Shown one piece after another: positions 44,590-57,186 of a stretch of DNA of 64,000 nt. Source of the DNA: Paramacrobiotus metropolitanus (taxonomy: Eukaryota > Tardigrada > Eutardigrada > Parachela > Macrobiotidae). Under the pieces are notes generated by a model that worked only from the letters and a program-made list of their open reading frames with translations, did not search any database and was not told the origin of the DNA. The stretch lies in the NCBI RefSeq assembly GCF_019649055.1, contig NW_026570237.1, forward strand, positions 1,178,001 through 1,242,000, written 5' to 3'. Every line of letters starts with the position of its first letter. The first letter of the stretch is position 1. The translations under genes and the position numbers were made by a program.

Positions 44590-46567
44590 ATGACTTCCTC
44601 AACTTCCAAGCAGATCCTCCAGTCTCTGGAAACCTGCCTTTTGGACCGCGATCCCGTTACGTACGGCGTGTGTCCCATTTCAGCAGAAGATTTCGGGCTG
44701 TTCTACGGCAAAGGCGACACTGCACGGTAAGGAATGGTGCAACAGGTTGAACACGTTTCTTGCATCTTTTACTTATGGTAAGTGGAGTTCGTTGTCACCT
44801 TTTGTGCTTGGTGTGTGATGCAGGCAGCTGTATCTGCACACTGCAACCGATGCTGAATTGGAGCTTCTTGCGCGTGCCTGCGTAGCGGCCACGTTTGGGA
44901 TCAACCAACAGGATGTCTTCGATGAGACTTATCGTAAAGCCGGTAAAATGGACGTCGACGCATTCGCCAGTAAATTCAACTTGGAGCGCTCGGGAATTTT
45001 GACGTGTATCAAGGATGATTTGTTGGATCGCACCAACTATGGCAGACCTATCCAATGTGAACTGTACAAGCTCAATGTTTACGGTAAGCGGTGCACCGTA
45101 ATTTTAAGTTTAACGATAAGGCGATGCTAAAAAATACGATCAAAGCCATATGATACGAGTAGTGTATGTGGTAACAATATTTAAATATACTTCTTCTGCA
45201 AATCTTTCACATACATATATCAAGAAATCGTTGATAAAATCGTTTTTAAGATTTATGCGAAGGCTAGGGCAAAATAATATGCAAGTAATATTATAATTTT
45301 ACTTTGTCATCAGTTAATTTTAAGATACAATGATTTATTGCTGGTAAAACTAGGAAAATTCTTTTTTAACAAATCTGCAAAAGTGGGCGCCGTATAATTT
45401 AACAGTTTCGTGGCTTCCAATCTGTATATGTACAGAGTACAGTATGTACTGTACCTAAAGATAGTATAGTTCATTTCGATATTTGACCTTTACCTTGCGA
45501 CCTTTAAATGTGGTATTTGTGTAGGCACCGGTGGCTTTTTCAAAGCGCACAAAGATACCCCGAGGGGCGCTAACATGTTCGGAGCTCTGGTCATCGTTTT
45601 CCCTACGAAACACACCGGCGGAGAACTGAAGCTCCGTCACGGCGGAAAAGAGTGGACGTTCGATTCGGCCAAGGAGTTGGCTGATGTTACCGAGCCGTCG
45701 ATAGGGTACGTCGCCTTCTTCAGCGATGTGGAGCACGAAGTGGCTGTCGTGCAGTCCGGATATCGCGTGACGTTGACCTACAACCTGTACTTTGGCGAAA
45801 CTGTGTCTCGTCCAAACACAATGATTAACGCTGCCGGCAACCATGAACACACCTTCAAGACAGGACTGGAGCAGTTGTTGGCTGATCCAGCGTTTTTACC
45901 GAAGGGCGGACTGATCGGCTTCGGTTTGCAGCACGAATACCCGGTCAACGCTCAGACTGAGTTGCGTATTTTAATGGAAAACCTGAAGGGCAGTGATGCG
46001 CTTGTTTGGAGAATTTGCCAGCAGTTGTCACTGCCCATCCAGCCGAAATTCTTGACTGAGACAAAAGAGGAAGAGGAGGACGATGATGACGAGGAAATGC
46101 GTGAGGATCCCGATCCCGATGCAAAGGAGAACGCCGTTAACGAGGATGGGAAAGGTGACTCGGTAAAAGATGGCCAAAGCAATCGAGAGGGCCAAGCGAG
46201 CTGCTACAAACCGAACGTATATGCCGTCTTGACTGACCATGTGGTTGACCTTTCGACACTATGTCATGTGGACAGTGCTGCTTATGAGATGTCCAAGAAA
46301 CCGGGGACTTTGGTTCTGCCACATTCAAGTGGCAAAGCTCGTCAACGTTGGAACGCTAAGAAGCAGGAGATGGTCAAGTACTCGGTCAACATTCAGTGGA
46401 TCACCGCATCGACAACGTACAACAAAGTGAAAACCGAGTACATTGCATTTGGGAACGAGGCCAGCCTTGGTTACCTGTATGGTACCGTTTGCCTTGTTGC
46501 CAAAATCGGCCCGCCCGGTAAGCGTATTAAGCCTAGTGACGCTTCGGGATCTGGAAAGACTGGATGA
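44590..46567 (+). CDS. Fe(II)/2-oxoglutarate dioxygenase, copy 4
   Basis: Three exons, plus strand: 44590-44726, 44824-45083, 45525-46567, 479 aa. Exons 1 and 2 have exactly the lengths seen in copy 1 (137 and 260 nt). The catalytic residues are kept in FFKAHKDTP, SDVEHEVAV and SGYRVTLTYN. The acidic insertion after the core is the longest of the four (EEEEDDDDEEMREDPDPD). The C-terminus is extended past the common GPPGKR end. The enzyme is probably soluble; substrate unknown. A prolyl-hydroxylase-like activity on protein is one option, a small-molecule substrate another. Confidence 0.83.
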
Positions 46568-47449
46568 ATCCTCCGTTCTACAGTACTGCCGCAACTGTTT
46601 TGATACCGATGCACCATTAGTGATTAATGCATGTGCACGCATACTTGGCCATCAAAAGTATTCGCTCATTTTTGCTTGCCTTTTTTAAGCTAACCGCGAA
46701 CGTTTGCTTTGCTAACGCGAGTGTTCCATCTTTTTTTCCTATATATAAATCTGTTCTTTCTGTGTTTTTGTTTTCGGATGTCGGCACTCTGCCAAGCCGG
46801 AGGTTGCACTGGACAGCCTGCACTGTAGAATCCACAATGCTGTTCAACCATAAAAAATAAATATGTTGATATTATTTTGTAATGTTTGTACATAGCTACA
46901 TGCGTTCATCGCGTTAGTATACGTACTTGTAGACGGGATGTTGAACTGTGAGTCTTTTTAATAATCATGAATCTGAGGCGTGTAATTGTTTGAATTGCTA
47001 GCAGCTTTTTCTTTTTGTAAAATCTGTAACCGCAAACATACAAACAAACCTGGCGCTTCCACCTTGTACATCCTACAATAATTCGTATCAAAATTTTTAA
47101 ATTGCACTGCATTGCAGTTATCCGGTTTTCAATGTTCAACTGAGCAAACTTTTAATCAATATAGCCAAGCAAATTCATATCAAGTTTTTTACTGTAACCA
47201 GCTATTGCAGAACATAATATGAATTCATCCTATTTCCAAAAACTGCCATGATCACAGGCGCCGGCATATGCACACTACCCACAAAAACAGTCAAACAATA
47301 CGAAATACAAACAATACTTCTGTTGAGGCTCTACAAATACAGTCCGCGATCAAATCTCTCAGCGTTAAAATAAACCGAAACGTAAACTTTACTGGAGAAA
47401 ATGTACGCATTCTTTCATTCTTTGGTCCACAATGGCAGCATGCAGCAAC
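46568..47449. other. Convergent 3' flanks of oxygenase copy 4 and gene E
   Basis: AT-rich. The first 300 bases resemble the sequence after copy 3 (a TTTCTCTGTTGTGTTTTTG / TTTCTGTGTTTTTG motif and GTCGG(C/T)ACTCTG), so the duplicated unit includes the 3' flank. No gene is visible. Confidence 0.4.
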
Positions 47450-50400
47450 TTACGAGGACGCGGAACTGTCACTGGATGCATACCTCTCCGCAATATACAG
47501 GGACTCTTCGGAGCTGCTGGAACTGTCACTATCAGATTCGTCCACATCTGCAACATCAACCCGTGACTGACAAAACTCTTAGCATAGCGACCAACTGCAA
47601 AACGCTGCCGCAAAAAGCGTACTGCAAGGCGGATGCCAAGCTGACAGTCAATTTGAAGGTAATCCATTTTACGCCATATAATATATGCATAAACCATGTA
47701 AAATATAAGGGAATATGAAAACCGAAATTAAAAGATGAAAAGTATGTTGCCGGACTCTATTTATACGCTTGTAACCGCCATTTAATTTTACACATACGGC
47801 GTGAAACAAACAGAGTTCCATACTATTTCGATGGATCTTAACTGTGCCAGTACCTTTCTTGTCAACCGGCAGCTCGCTTCTTTCCGGCGAAATCGTAATG
47901 GACGGAGCCTCCACAACCTCCGGCGACGCTTCCGGAGAATCCCCTTCATCTTCCTCCTTGTCCGAATACAGTGCTCCGTCTTTGGTACAGTGTCCCGCCG
48001 TATGCAGCTTCAATAATTCATTAGTCAGAAAGATGGCCCCGCAGAAGCCACACAGAAATTCCTCGTGGATGGCGCTGTACTCATTGTCGGAAGGCTCCTC
48101 CACCCCGTCACTGTCCGATGACGAGGCCGCGCGATGCATCCGTTTGATATGATCGTAGAGCTGGCGGCGGTCAAACCATCCATCACAGTGCGGGCACTGC
48201 TTCGTAGCTGTCCCGTGTCCCATGTCGACGTGTCGCAGTAACTTCTTCAGATCTGTGAATGACTTGCTGCACTGCGGACATTGACGTGTGCTCTCTTCAG
48301 TGTCAGCAGTACCGGCGTCTCCATGTTGCAGTTTATGCAGCCGATACAATTCCTCCAATTCAAATGTCATACCGCATTTCTGGCAAGTCAGGCTATGGAC
48401 GAGCACTGGTTTCCGGTGTTCCTAAACATGAACGTAACCTTACAAACCATCACCGAGATGTACGATATGCAGATACGTAGAAATACAGCTGAATGCAAGT
48501 TTCGAATGAAAAACAAATGTAAGTAGATTTTGTGCAGTTTTCCAAGCTTTTACCACCTACATGTATGTAACAGGCGTTTTAGCCATATGTTCAACGTACT
48601 TAACAAAGTCGAAATAATTTAGAAAATACAAATGCAATTTAAAAAAAAGTTCACAACTGTCTTGCAACGATATTTCCCATTGGAAACACCGGTCTGGTCT
48701 CACACCTTTCCGTCAGTTTTCGAAGATTCCGACTGGATATCAACTCCTCGATGTTCACGACGGATATGACTGCGCAGTTTGCTATACCACTTGCTACACA
48801 CCGGACATTGCTTGGTGGGCCGCCCATGGTCACTCACGTGGTCCAACAGCTCCGTTACCTCCTCAAACGTATCATGACATTCCGGACAGGTCGTCGTCTC
48901 GCACGGCGGCGTCTCGTCGCCGGTGTGCAGTTTGTGTTTCAGTTTGTGCAGTTCGCAGCCGGCATCCGTCCCAAAGCGTAGACCACATTCCTGACAGGTC
49001 TGATTGTTCATCGGCAGGCTAGTCTTGTGATTCTGTAAAACACCGCACTCTGTCCATTAAATGCAAATAGAAAAAAGTTCATCCGAAAACTTCACAGGGA
49101 AAGTTACTGGAAAGTTACGGGATACTTTTTTCCGAAATATTTTCTTCACAGAAACAAATGTTTTAAATTATATTTCTTGCCCTTTCGGCCTTTCCTCTTG
49201 CATAATAACGTTGTTTTCATGAAAATTAAATATTTTCTTTATGGAAGAATAAACTGGTATCAAATTTCCGATTGAAATTTTATTTTTTTTTCTCTTCTGC
49301 CATATACGTTTATCTCGTGACTTTAATTTCGATGATGTGAGTGAACACACCAACCTTCAGGTGCGCTTGTAGACTAATCCGCAATGCAAACCGTTTCCCA
49401 CACTGCGGGCAGGAAAATTTCTTCGTTCCCGGCTCAGCGGAATCACTGCCACCGTCTGCGTAGCGATTCCGTGTAACTTCCGGATGGTTTGCGTAGATAT
49501 GTTGGCGCAGCGCACCGAACCATTTCCCGCACACCGGACACAGCTTCGTGGGCGTCCCGTGCGTGTCGACATGCTGCGCCAGTTGGCGACACTCGTCGAA
49601 GGTGCGCGGACAGGCGGGGCACGCTCGCTGCTGACTAGCGGCGGAATCGTCGTGCGTCTGATGGTTCATTTGGTGCAGCCGGCACAGCTCTTGCGTGGCG
49701 AACCGCAAACCGCACTCGGTACATGTCAGTTTCGTGTACCCTGTCGTCGCGGTATATCCCGGCTGATGACTCTACGATCAGCCATAACAAATCGACACGT
49801 TGCCGGTTTTTATAGGGAATATTGCCGGTTCGACATGATTGAAAATTCCTCACCTTCATGTGATTCCGCAAACCGTTCTGTGAGTCATACTGTTCATGGC
49901 ACTCGGGGCAACGATACGCGTAATCCGAAAATTTTTGTTGTGTAGACGACATTTTGGGTTTTTGTTTAGCTGACGAAGATTTCCGAGACTTCGCACGCTG
50001 GCACAATTTGTCGGTCTGGATGGGATGTTCCGGATGAAAACTACGAAGGTGTGCCTCCAACCAAGCGAACCAAATTCCACACACGGGACACTTCTGTCTA
50101 CGGGAGTGTCCCTTGACGTGTTTTATCAGATCATGTACGTCTATAAACGATTCACCACACAGGGAACACTTTCTGCTCCCTTCTAAACCGTTCAAGGACG
50201 CTTTGGCCCCGTCGGGAATTTCCGGGAATTCACATGCGGCATCTAAACCGACTCGTCCATCACTCGCGCCAATAAAACTGCCATTTTCGGCAAGGTTCTG
50301 AAATATAGAAAATATTTACGTAACTCAGTCCAGTATCAAAAGAAACTTTCATTTTGATGTGAGCCAGTTAACCACAAAACAGAACTCACCGTTTCCGGTT

Positions 50401-53400
50401 CCCACAAGTTCTCCTGAAATTCAAAAGCCTTTAACGGCATCGTGGAAGTATTTGTAGACCGGCTCGTCAAGGCTGTTTCTTTGTCCAAAGGAACATCATC
50501 CGACATTTCCTCATCGGAAACCTGTTCTTCCTGACAATCATCGCTTACCATTCCACTCTCTTCCTCTGCGCCTGCCACTGGTAAAAAACAACGTTGGATT
50601 GCTTTGGATTGCCATTGGTCAAAAACAACCATCCAAGAATTTTATCACTTACCCGGTGTTTCTCCATCAAAGCAAAGATCGACAGTGGCAGCAGGAGTAA
50701 CGAGATCCAGATACTGTCTGGAATACCACACTCGTAGTTCTTCGTGCGGAGAGATAACTCTGTTTGTGACGAAGACGATCTCGCCTCCGCGCGCGAACAC
50801 CAGCAAATTGCTCGCTTCCTCGCTGTCCGCCAGTCGCACGTGCTTCATCCAGTTGCAGGCGTAATCCGAATCCAGCTGATACTGCTTACGCTTGACGTCC
50901 TCACCCAATTCGGAAACATCCATGTAACGGGGTTTATCTTCGTCGCTCGACACCGTCGGAGCGACTAACGGACCGAACACCGTGTGCCGCTCCAGCGTTT
51001 CTTTGACAAAAACTGTCTTTCCTAAACACGACATGTTTCTAATAATTATGCAAGCACAAAGAGATTGATCTTTATATATCACTAATTATGTATTTGTAAA
51101 TCTGAAAATAATTGCTTACCGGTCGGCGATTCATCACAGACGTCCATATACAAAACTCTGGGCAAGCTACCGACTGCCAATGGAATGACCGGTTCGTCCG
51201 GGATACTGTCCGAATGTATCCAGCACGGCGTTTGCATCACCTTGGAACATGATTCGCAGTCTGCCGGTTTCAAAAACAATTAAGGAACTCGTGAATACAG
51301 TTAACGAGAAACAAAAATCGCCAATTTCCACGTACATAAGAAGGAGTTACTGGGTGAAGTCATCGAGGGCGGAGCCGTAACTGCGTTTCCGGTGCGCGTC
51401 CGAGGCTGAACCACAGCTGGTGGTATCGCCCGTGGGGCAAACGCTACAACAACAAATTTTAAACAACTTTTTACAGCCAGCTAGTTCAATAGCACAAGCA
51501 AACTTACAAGCAGCCACAGATTCTTCATCGCCTGGTAGACCGTTGTGGGACACAACCTGTTGATTCGACGTGACAGATGAGGTACGGGTGGAATACACCG
51601 GTGCTGAGCTACTTTCCAAAGAGACACTCTCTTTCATTGGCAAATCACTGTCTCCATTCACTGCTTCCGTTTCTTCTTCACTTTCTATATCACTGGATTC
51701 AAAGGGAAGCCCTGCGTCTGGCGCCAAAGAATCACCAATGCTATCACCGACCGGTTGTACAGAAAGACCAGTGTCTTCGTTATTGTCGGTTGGGTAAATG
51801 TCGAAGGATTTCAATGACGGGACAGCCGTGTCCTTTAGCATGATTATGGATTCGCTTCCGGCGCGTGGTACAACCACCATCAAGTCATCTGGTGTAAAGT
51901 GATTTTCGCACACCAGCGATCCATCAGAGAGGACGAAATCCCGATTTAGCTTCCGGCAGGCCGCGATCCATGCGTTGCACAGGGCAGAGTCGGTCGGGAA
52001 ATTGAAAAATACCAATCTCTCGGACGGTTTACAAGGCGCAGTCGACCGGTACCAGCCACAAACAGAACAAACCTGTACTGTTCCATCCGACACACCGGAA
52101 TTTCCTGGCGTGCGAAACTTTTCAACGCACTCCATCCGAGAAGGAATGACACCCGGCTTTAGCCTTAAAGTCACAACACCTCCACGGCAAATAAAATTCT
52201 GTGCTGTAAAATGCTGACTGCACACCTTATGGTGACGCTCACGCGGCTGCCAGGAAACGGCACACCGCATGCTGTTAATCCATTGGTTCCGCCGCTTTCT
52301 GTCTGTGGGGAACGCACAATAGCTCAACCCTTCCGCAGAGGATGATGCACCGGGAATAAGCCGACATCCCGGTACACAACACAAATAACCGTCATCCTGT
52401 GGCATTGTTAATAACTCCCTGATCCCCACTGCAACTTCCGCATCACGGACACTGCTGAATAAGGGCAAGGCTTTTCGCGACGGAATGGCTCCGTTGTGAA
52501 GCAACAGTGTCCACAGTTTCTTCGGTCTATTACGATCCCGAGTGAAGAATAAATCCTCCGGCCGGAAATGGTTCTCACAGACCAGCGCCCCATCGCTCAC
52601 GACAAACTCCGGCTTCCATTGGCGGCACGCGGCGACCCACTGGCTGCGCAAAGTGACCTCGGCGGGAAAAGGGAAAAAGGTCAATCGTTCAGATCGTGTC
52701 GTGCATCTGTAGTCCAACAGCAGTGGTCGCCACCAACCGCACACACAGCATATCTTCTTCGACTTCAGATCAACCAGTGCCTCCGGATTAAGTGATGTGC
52801 GGAAGTCCTGCATGCACTCTAATCGGGACGGTACAGCGGTGGCTTTGGGATGCTTGCGTCCGTTGTAGTCGAAATCCTCAGGATGGAAATGCTGGCTGCA
52901 AATTCTATCGTGGAGCCAGGGTTGCCACGACACAGCGCAGCGGATACGGTCCAGCCACTGACTGTACCGCAGCGCGCTGGTGGTTATTACGCAGTGATAT
53001 GTCACGGTCTTCCCGACAGCGGATGTTTTCCAAACTCGGCATCCCGGTACACAACACGTGGTGTGACTGGTACGCAGAGGGTCCTTGGGAATCACCGCTA
53101 ACCGCGGGGTAACGGTACAGCTTGGCGGAGCAATTTGCGGTGCCGGCAAAACTATTTCCGGCCCGGCGCTAGAGGCTGCTGCAGGTTCGGCTCGGCGCTG
53201 GCCTTTCGATCTAGCTGATGCCTTAGTTTTACCCCGCAAGAGTGGCGTTGCCCCGAGAGCTGTTGGCGGCACACAGGAAACTGCTATTATTTCTGATCCG
53301 GCGCTGAATGGCACTGCAGGTGTGACGGGGCGCTCGCTTTCCGTGGAAACTGTAAGATTATCCTTCGGCTGCGAAGTCGGGATCGCAACAGCCGTTTGTG

Positions 53401-55829
53401 GCGACGGTAGCGGTGGACCGGCGACCTGGTGTTCCTCTGGCACGTGATCAGTCCACAGAGGGAACATTAGCGACGGAACAGCATCGCTCTTCAGCTCTCC
53501 ACCGCGTCGGTTCGCTACAAAGTCATCCGCTGCAAAATGATTCTGACACATCAGCGACTGTCTGGTTACTTCTCTGCGGCAGTTCTTTTCCACGAGAAAT
53601 TTCATCCATAACGTGTCCAGGTGGCTGTTGGTGGGGTAAGGATAGAACACCAGCGTTTCGGAGGGTTTCGTCCACCCCGGCTTCCGTTTGGCACCGCATG
53701 CGAGGCAGGTCTGCATTCCCGCGACATTTGTTTCTGCCGCGCCCTCCCGCATCCCCGAGTAATGAAAGGCACTGATGCAGGTCAATCGACTGGGCACAGC
53801 AAGCGGGTTCAACGTTCGGTTGAACGGAGCGGATGACACACTGCTAAGCGGAACGTCGGAGGCGTCAAAATGCTGATTGCAGATGAACAAGGGCGGCTGC
53901 GGCTCCCATGATGTTGTACAACGCAGCCGAGTGACCCAGATGTCGTACTGGAGAGGCTGTGTGGGCGACACGAAGGGGAACAGCGTGGCCAAATTGCGCG
54001 AGGCATTCCAGGAGGTGATGGGACAACCGGGGACACAGCAGATCTGCATGGGATCGGCCACTTCGGTTACGCTCTCCAGTTGATTCGGGACATCAACGGC
54101 CGTCACCGTCGGGGCAGGAGGAAACACCCTTACAGCAGGAGTATTTTTTCTCGGACCCCGTCGAATAAAGTGTAGCTGTCTACCAGAATTATGTTCATTC
54201 TGATGTTCAACTGGTGTTACCGAAGGAATAACGGTACTCGTCGCAGAAGAAATGCTCACAGCTGGAGTAAAATTATTCGCGCGCGATAGAACGGAGTACA
54301 AGTGACCATCAGAATTAAGCTGATTCTGGGAATTAAACAGCGCTACCGAAGGGGTGATCGTCACAAAAGGAACATCTGGTGGACGCGGCATGATAGAACG
54401 CAGCTGACTCCCAGAGACCGATTGATTAACAGATTTCATTGGCGATGCCCCAGAAGAAATCCCCACAGCATCAGCCATACTTGACGGACGCGGTAGAACA
54501 GGGCACAGTTGGGGAGCGATGGCGCTGTCAGTCTGGTCTGGATGGAAGAGGACATCCGGCGATGGGAAGGGGAATGCTGGTGCAGGAGGGACAACCGCCG
54601 CGACTGGAAGCTCCGGAATTTTCTCAGCGCTCGGTTTGGTGTTCTGGCTGTTCGGTTTGGCTAATTTTATGATTTTGGCGACAGGAGCTGGAGTCGTAGG
54701 AGTGCGTCGAGGAGGCAGGGATTTCCGCTTTAAAGAAGAGGCGAGCCTATCTGCATCATCCGCACTGCGCTTCCTCGCATCTGCAGAGTTAGGGGTATGT
54801 AAGTACTTGTTCAGAAATCACAAGAAAAACACAAAAACAAAAGCAATATGCGGCAACTGTTAAAACAAAATAATAAATCACGAACTGAAACATGCCCATT
54901 CTGGTCGGAATATAACCATTCCGTAAATTAAACATAACATTAAACTTACAATACAGTGAAAATTCAGCAAAAGTTACTAAAATTAGTGAAGTAAGAAGCC
55001 CATTTTGAAGACATGAAACCAAGGCGTTGCCGTTTGTTAAAAGCATACTGAATAAAGTTATCAATCTAAAAATTAAAAATAATAGTACCCAGTGGCACCT
55101 AGTAAGAGTGGTAATTAATTATTGAACTTTTTTTACCATTATTTAAAATTATGGAAAGTATGGTTTAAAATTAATGCCGTCGTCGTAAAAGACGACGAAT
55201 CTGTCTTGTAGTTGGTGTGAGCCGACAAAACCAACTGCTGGGCTCATGTCATATTTCAAATATTTCAACGGCTAATTACTGTTCATTCCTAAAACGGCGA
55301 TTATTAATTTGTTACAGCCGCAATACTCACTGGAAGATCCGATGATCGAACCGCCTGGACGAGAGCGAGACTCCCGCGGGGGATCCACACGCGCTGGCAG
55401 ACCTTTGAAGAAACACGGCGACGTCAGAACAGATGCCTCGCGTACACTGCACTGCGTGAAATTTCACTACTCACTGTTTGAGCCGATTTCCGGGCTGTCT
55501 GGTCGCGGAACAGACTCCACGGGCGGTTGCAGGCTGCGCGGGATGCCTTCGAAGAGACTCGGCAGCGCATCGTGTTTGAGACGCTTCTCCGTCTTCTCGC
55601 AGTCCTCGGCTGACGGCACGGAGAGGATATCCGTAGAGCAAAAGTGTCGACTGCAGATCTTGCTGGCTGCGGATGGAGTCCAGTCTTTTGCACGCCGAGT
55701 GCGCTCAATCCAGACGGGATAGCGCGGGTCGCTCGGATGCGGGAAAGCGAAGAAACACACGCTGCGCATCGAACGGGATGGCTCTGACAAGGGACACTGC
55801 AACACGCAGCACACGTCGCCGTTTGCCAT
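47450..55829 (-). CDS. Gene E: THAP x7 - PRDM9-like knuckle - PR/SET - C2H2 array (about 2,090 aa)
   Basis: Eleven exons, minus strand: 55829-55475, 54780-51508, 51443-51351, 51260-51120, 51021-50653, 50577-50390, 50297-49854, 49771-49355, 49032-48706, 48421-47854, 47547-47450. All splice phases agree. Exon 1 has one THAP finger (CCVLQC..CSRHF). Exon 2 (3.3 kb) has six more in alternating types: CCVPGC-x-CxQHF, then CxxC-x-CxNHF, three pairs. Exon 4 carries CESCSKVMQTPCWIH, the same C-x2-C-x7-C-x2-H spacing as the pre-SET knuckle of PRDM9. Exon 5 is the PR/SET domain ([34 protein letters not shown]). Exons 7-10 encode about 14 C2H2 fingers in three-finger cassettes. Exon 11 is an acidic Ser-rich tail. 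A nuclear DNA- and chromatin-binding factor is likely. Gene F is its tandem duplicate, gene D a smaller relative. Confidence 0.78.
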
Positions 55830-57186
55830 TCTGCAATGGATCTGCGAAATGCAGGCTATTTATAATATAAAGTCAAACAGCGAAAGAGACGGAAGTTTCG
55901 TCATGGAAAAGAGATCCAGTTGAGCTACCAAAACACGATCACGAGTGACGAGTACGGCGTCTTTCGCACGACTTTCCACTACGAACAACTTTAGTCGATG
56001 CGTCAAGAAAAAATGGCTCTTTCAAAAGCCTGCACGAAGATTAATGACTTAATTCTCAACCGAACAAATGAAGCACCATCCAAGTATGGCAGACAAATAA
56101 AAATTGCTGGAGCCATGAGCATAAATGGCAAACGGATCACAAAACTTGAATCAAAAATCAAAATTCAAAAGCAACGACTGCAACGTGCACCAGTTTGCAG
56201 ATTCATTTACGACCATAAGTGACGTACGCGCGGAAGACGTTGCTGCCACCCGTCGGGTGGTCATGGCGACCCACGAACATTTTCTGCGAAGTGGAACGAA
56301 TCTTGTTTTTCACAGTTCCGTTCGAAGTTTCGATTTTTCTACAATTTGCGTTTGAGAATATGTGACCGTTGGTTTTCAACCAAAAGAAATTATTACAACG
56401 ATAACTTTGAAGAAACGAGCTATGTTTATTTCACAGATCCCTGGTGTTTTACATCTAAATTTTGGTTAAGTACAGTAATAGAGATATACGTAGATTGAAA
56501 AAGTTTTTGCCGTTTCAGATACCAGGGTCAGTCCGCATTTTGTTGTACGCATGTCAGTACGCTTTCAGTTGCAGCAGCGCGTACTCCACACTGCCGCTTC
56601 CGAAAGTGCGACCTCCATGCGTCAGCCAGTCAGGTACAGTTCTGATCATTAACAGCTGTTTTGTAATGCGTGCCACTGCACTGCATTATTACTCTTCGCT
56701 TGTGCTTCGATTTCGCTAATAACCTGTTGCACCCTAATCTCTATCGTGGCTATTCTCTTTTTCGCTTTAAAAATGTACAGAGTAATGAGAGTGTATATTT
56801 CGTACTATCAACTGACTGACCACGGGTTGAAATTATACAAGTTTGATGTGGATTATTCCTCGGTCCGATGTAATCCACGCATCAATGATGCTAATAAGTT
56901 ATCACATCCCGAAGCAGTAAACAAAAGATTCTTAACAATCAACAAATCTTGTGGAAAAAAATTCTTTGTCACAAGATGCAGCAGCCATCGACATGAAATG
57001 AGCAAAACCGGCACCAGATTATAGTATTTCAATATTATACGTATTAATCCAAAATTTGTACTAGCTCATCTTTTTGCGTCATCAAACACCCGATTTGTGT
57101 CGTGACGGAGCCTCCAGTATTTCCGGCGAAGATTCCCGGTAGACTGTTACATTATTCTCCATTGCGTAGCGGAGATTCGTACAAAT
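55830..57186. promoter_or_regulatory. Upstream of gene E / downstream of gene F
   Basis: About 1.36 kb. Small frames here (55998-56222, 56462-56719, 56746-57024) lack domains and splice partners. The first part should be the promoter of gene E. At 57080-57186 the minus strand continues gene F's frame past its stop codon. Confidence 0.35.

Noticed and set aside
56462-57024. Short plus-strand frames between genes E and F
   Set aside because: AT-rich, no domain, no conservation with the sequence upstream of the paralog that I can see.
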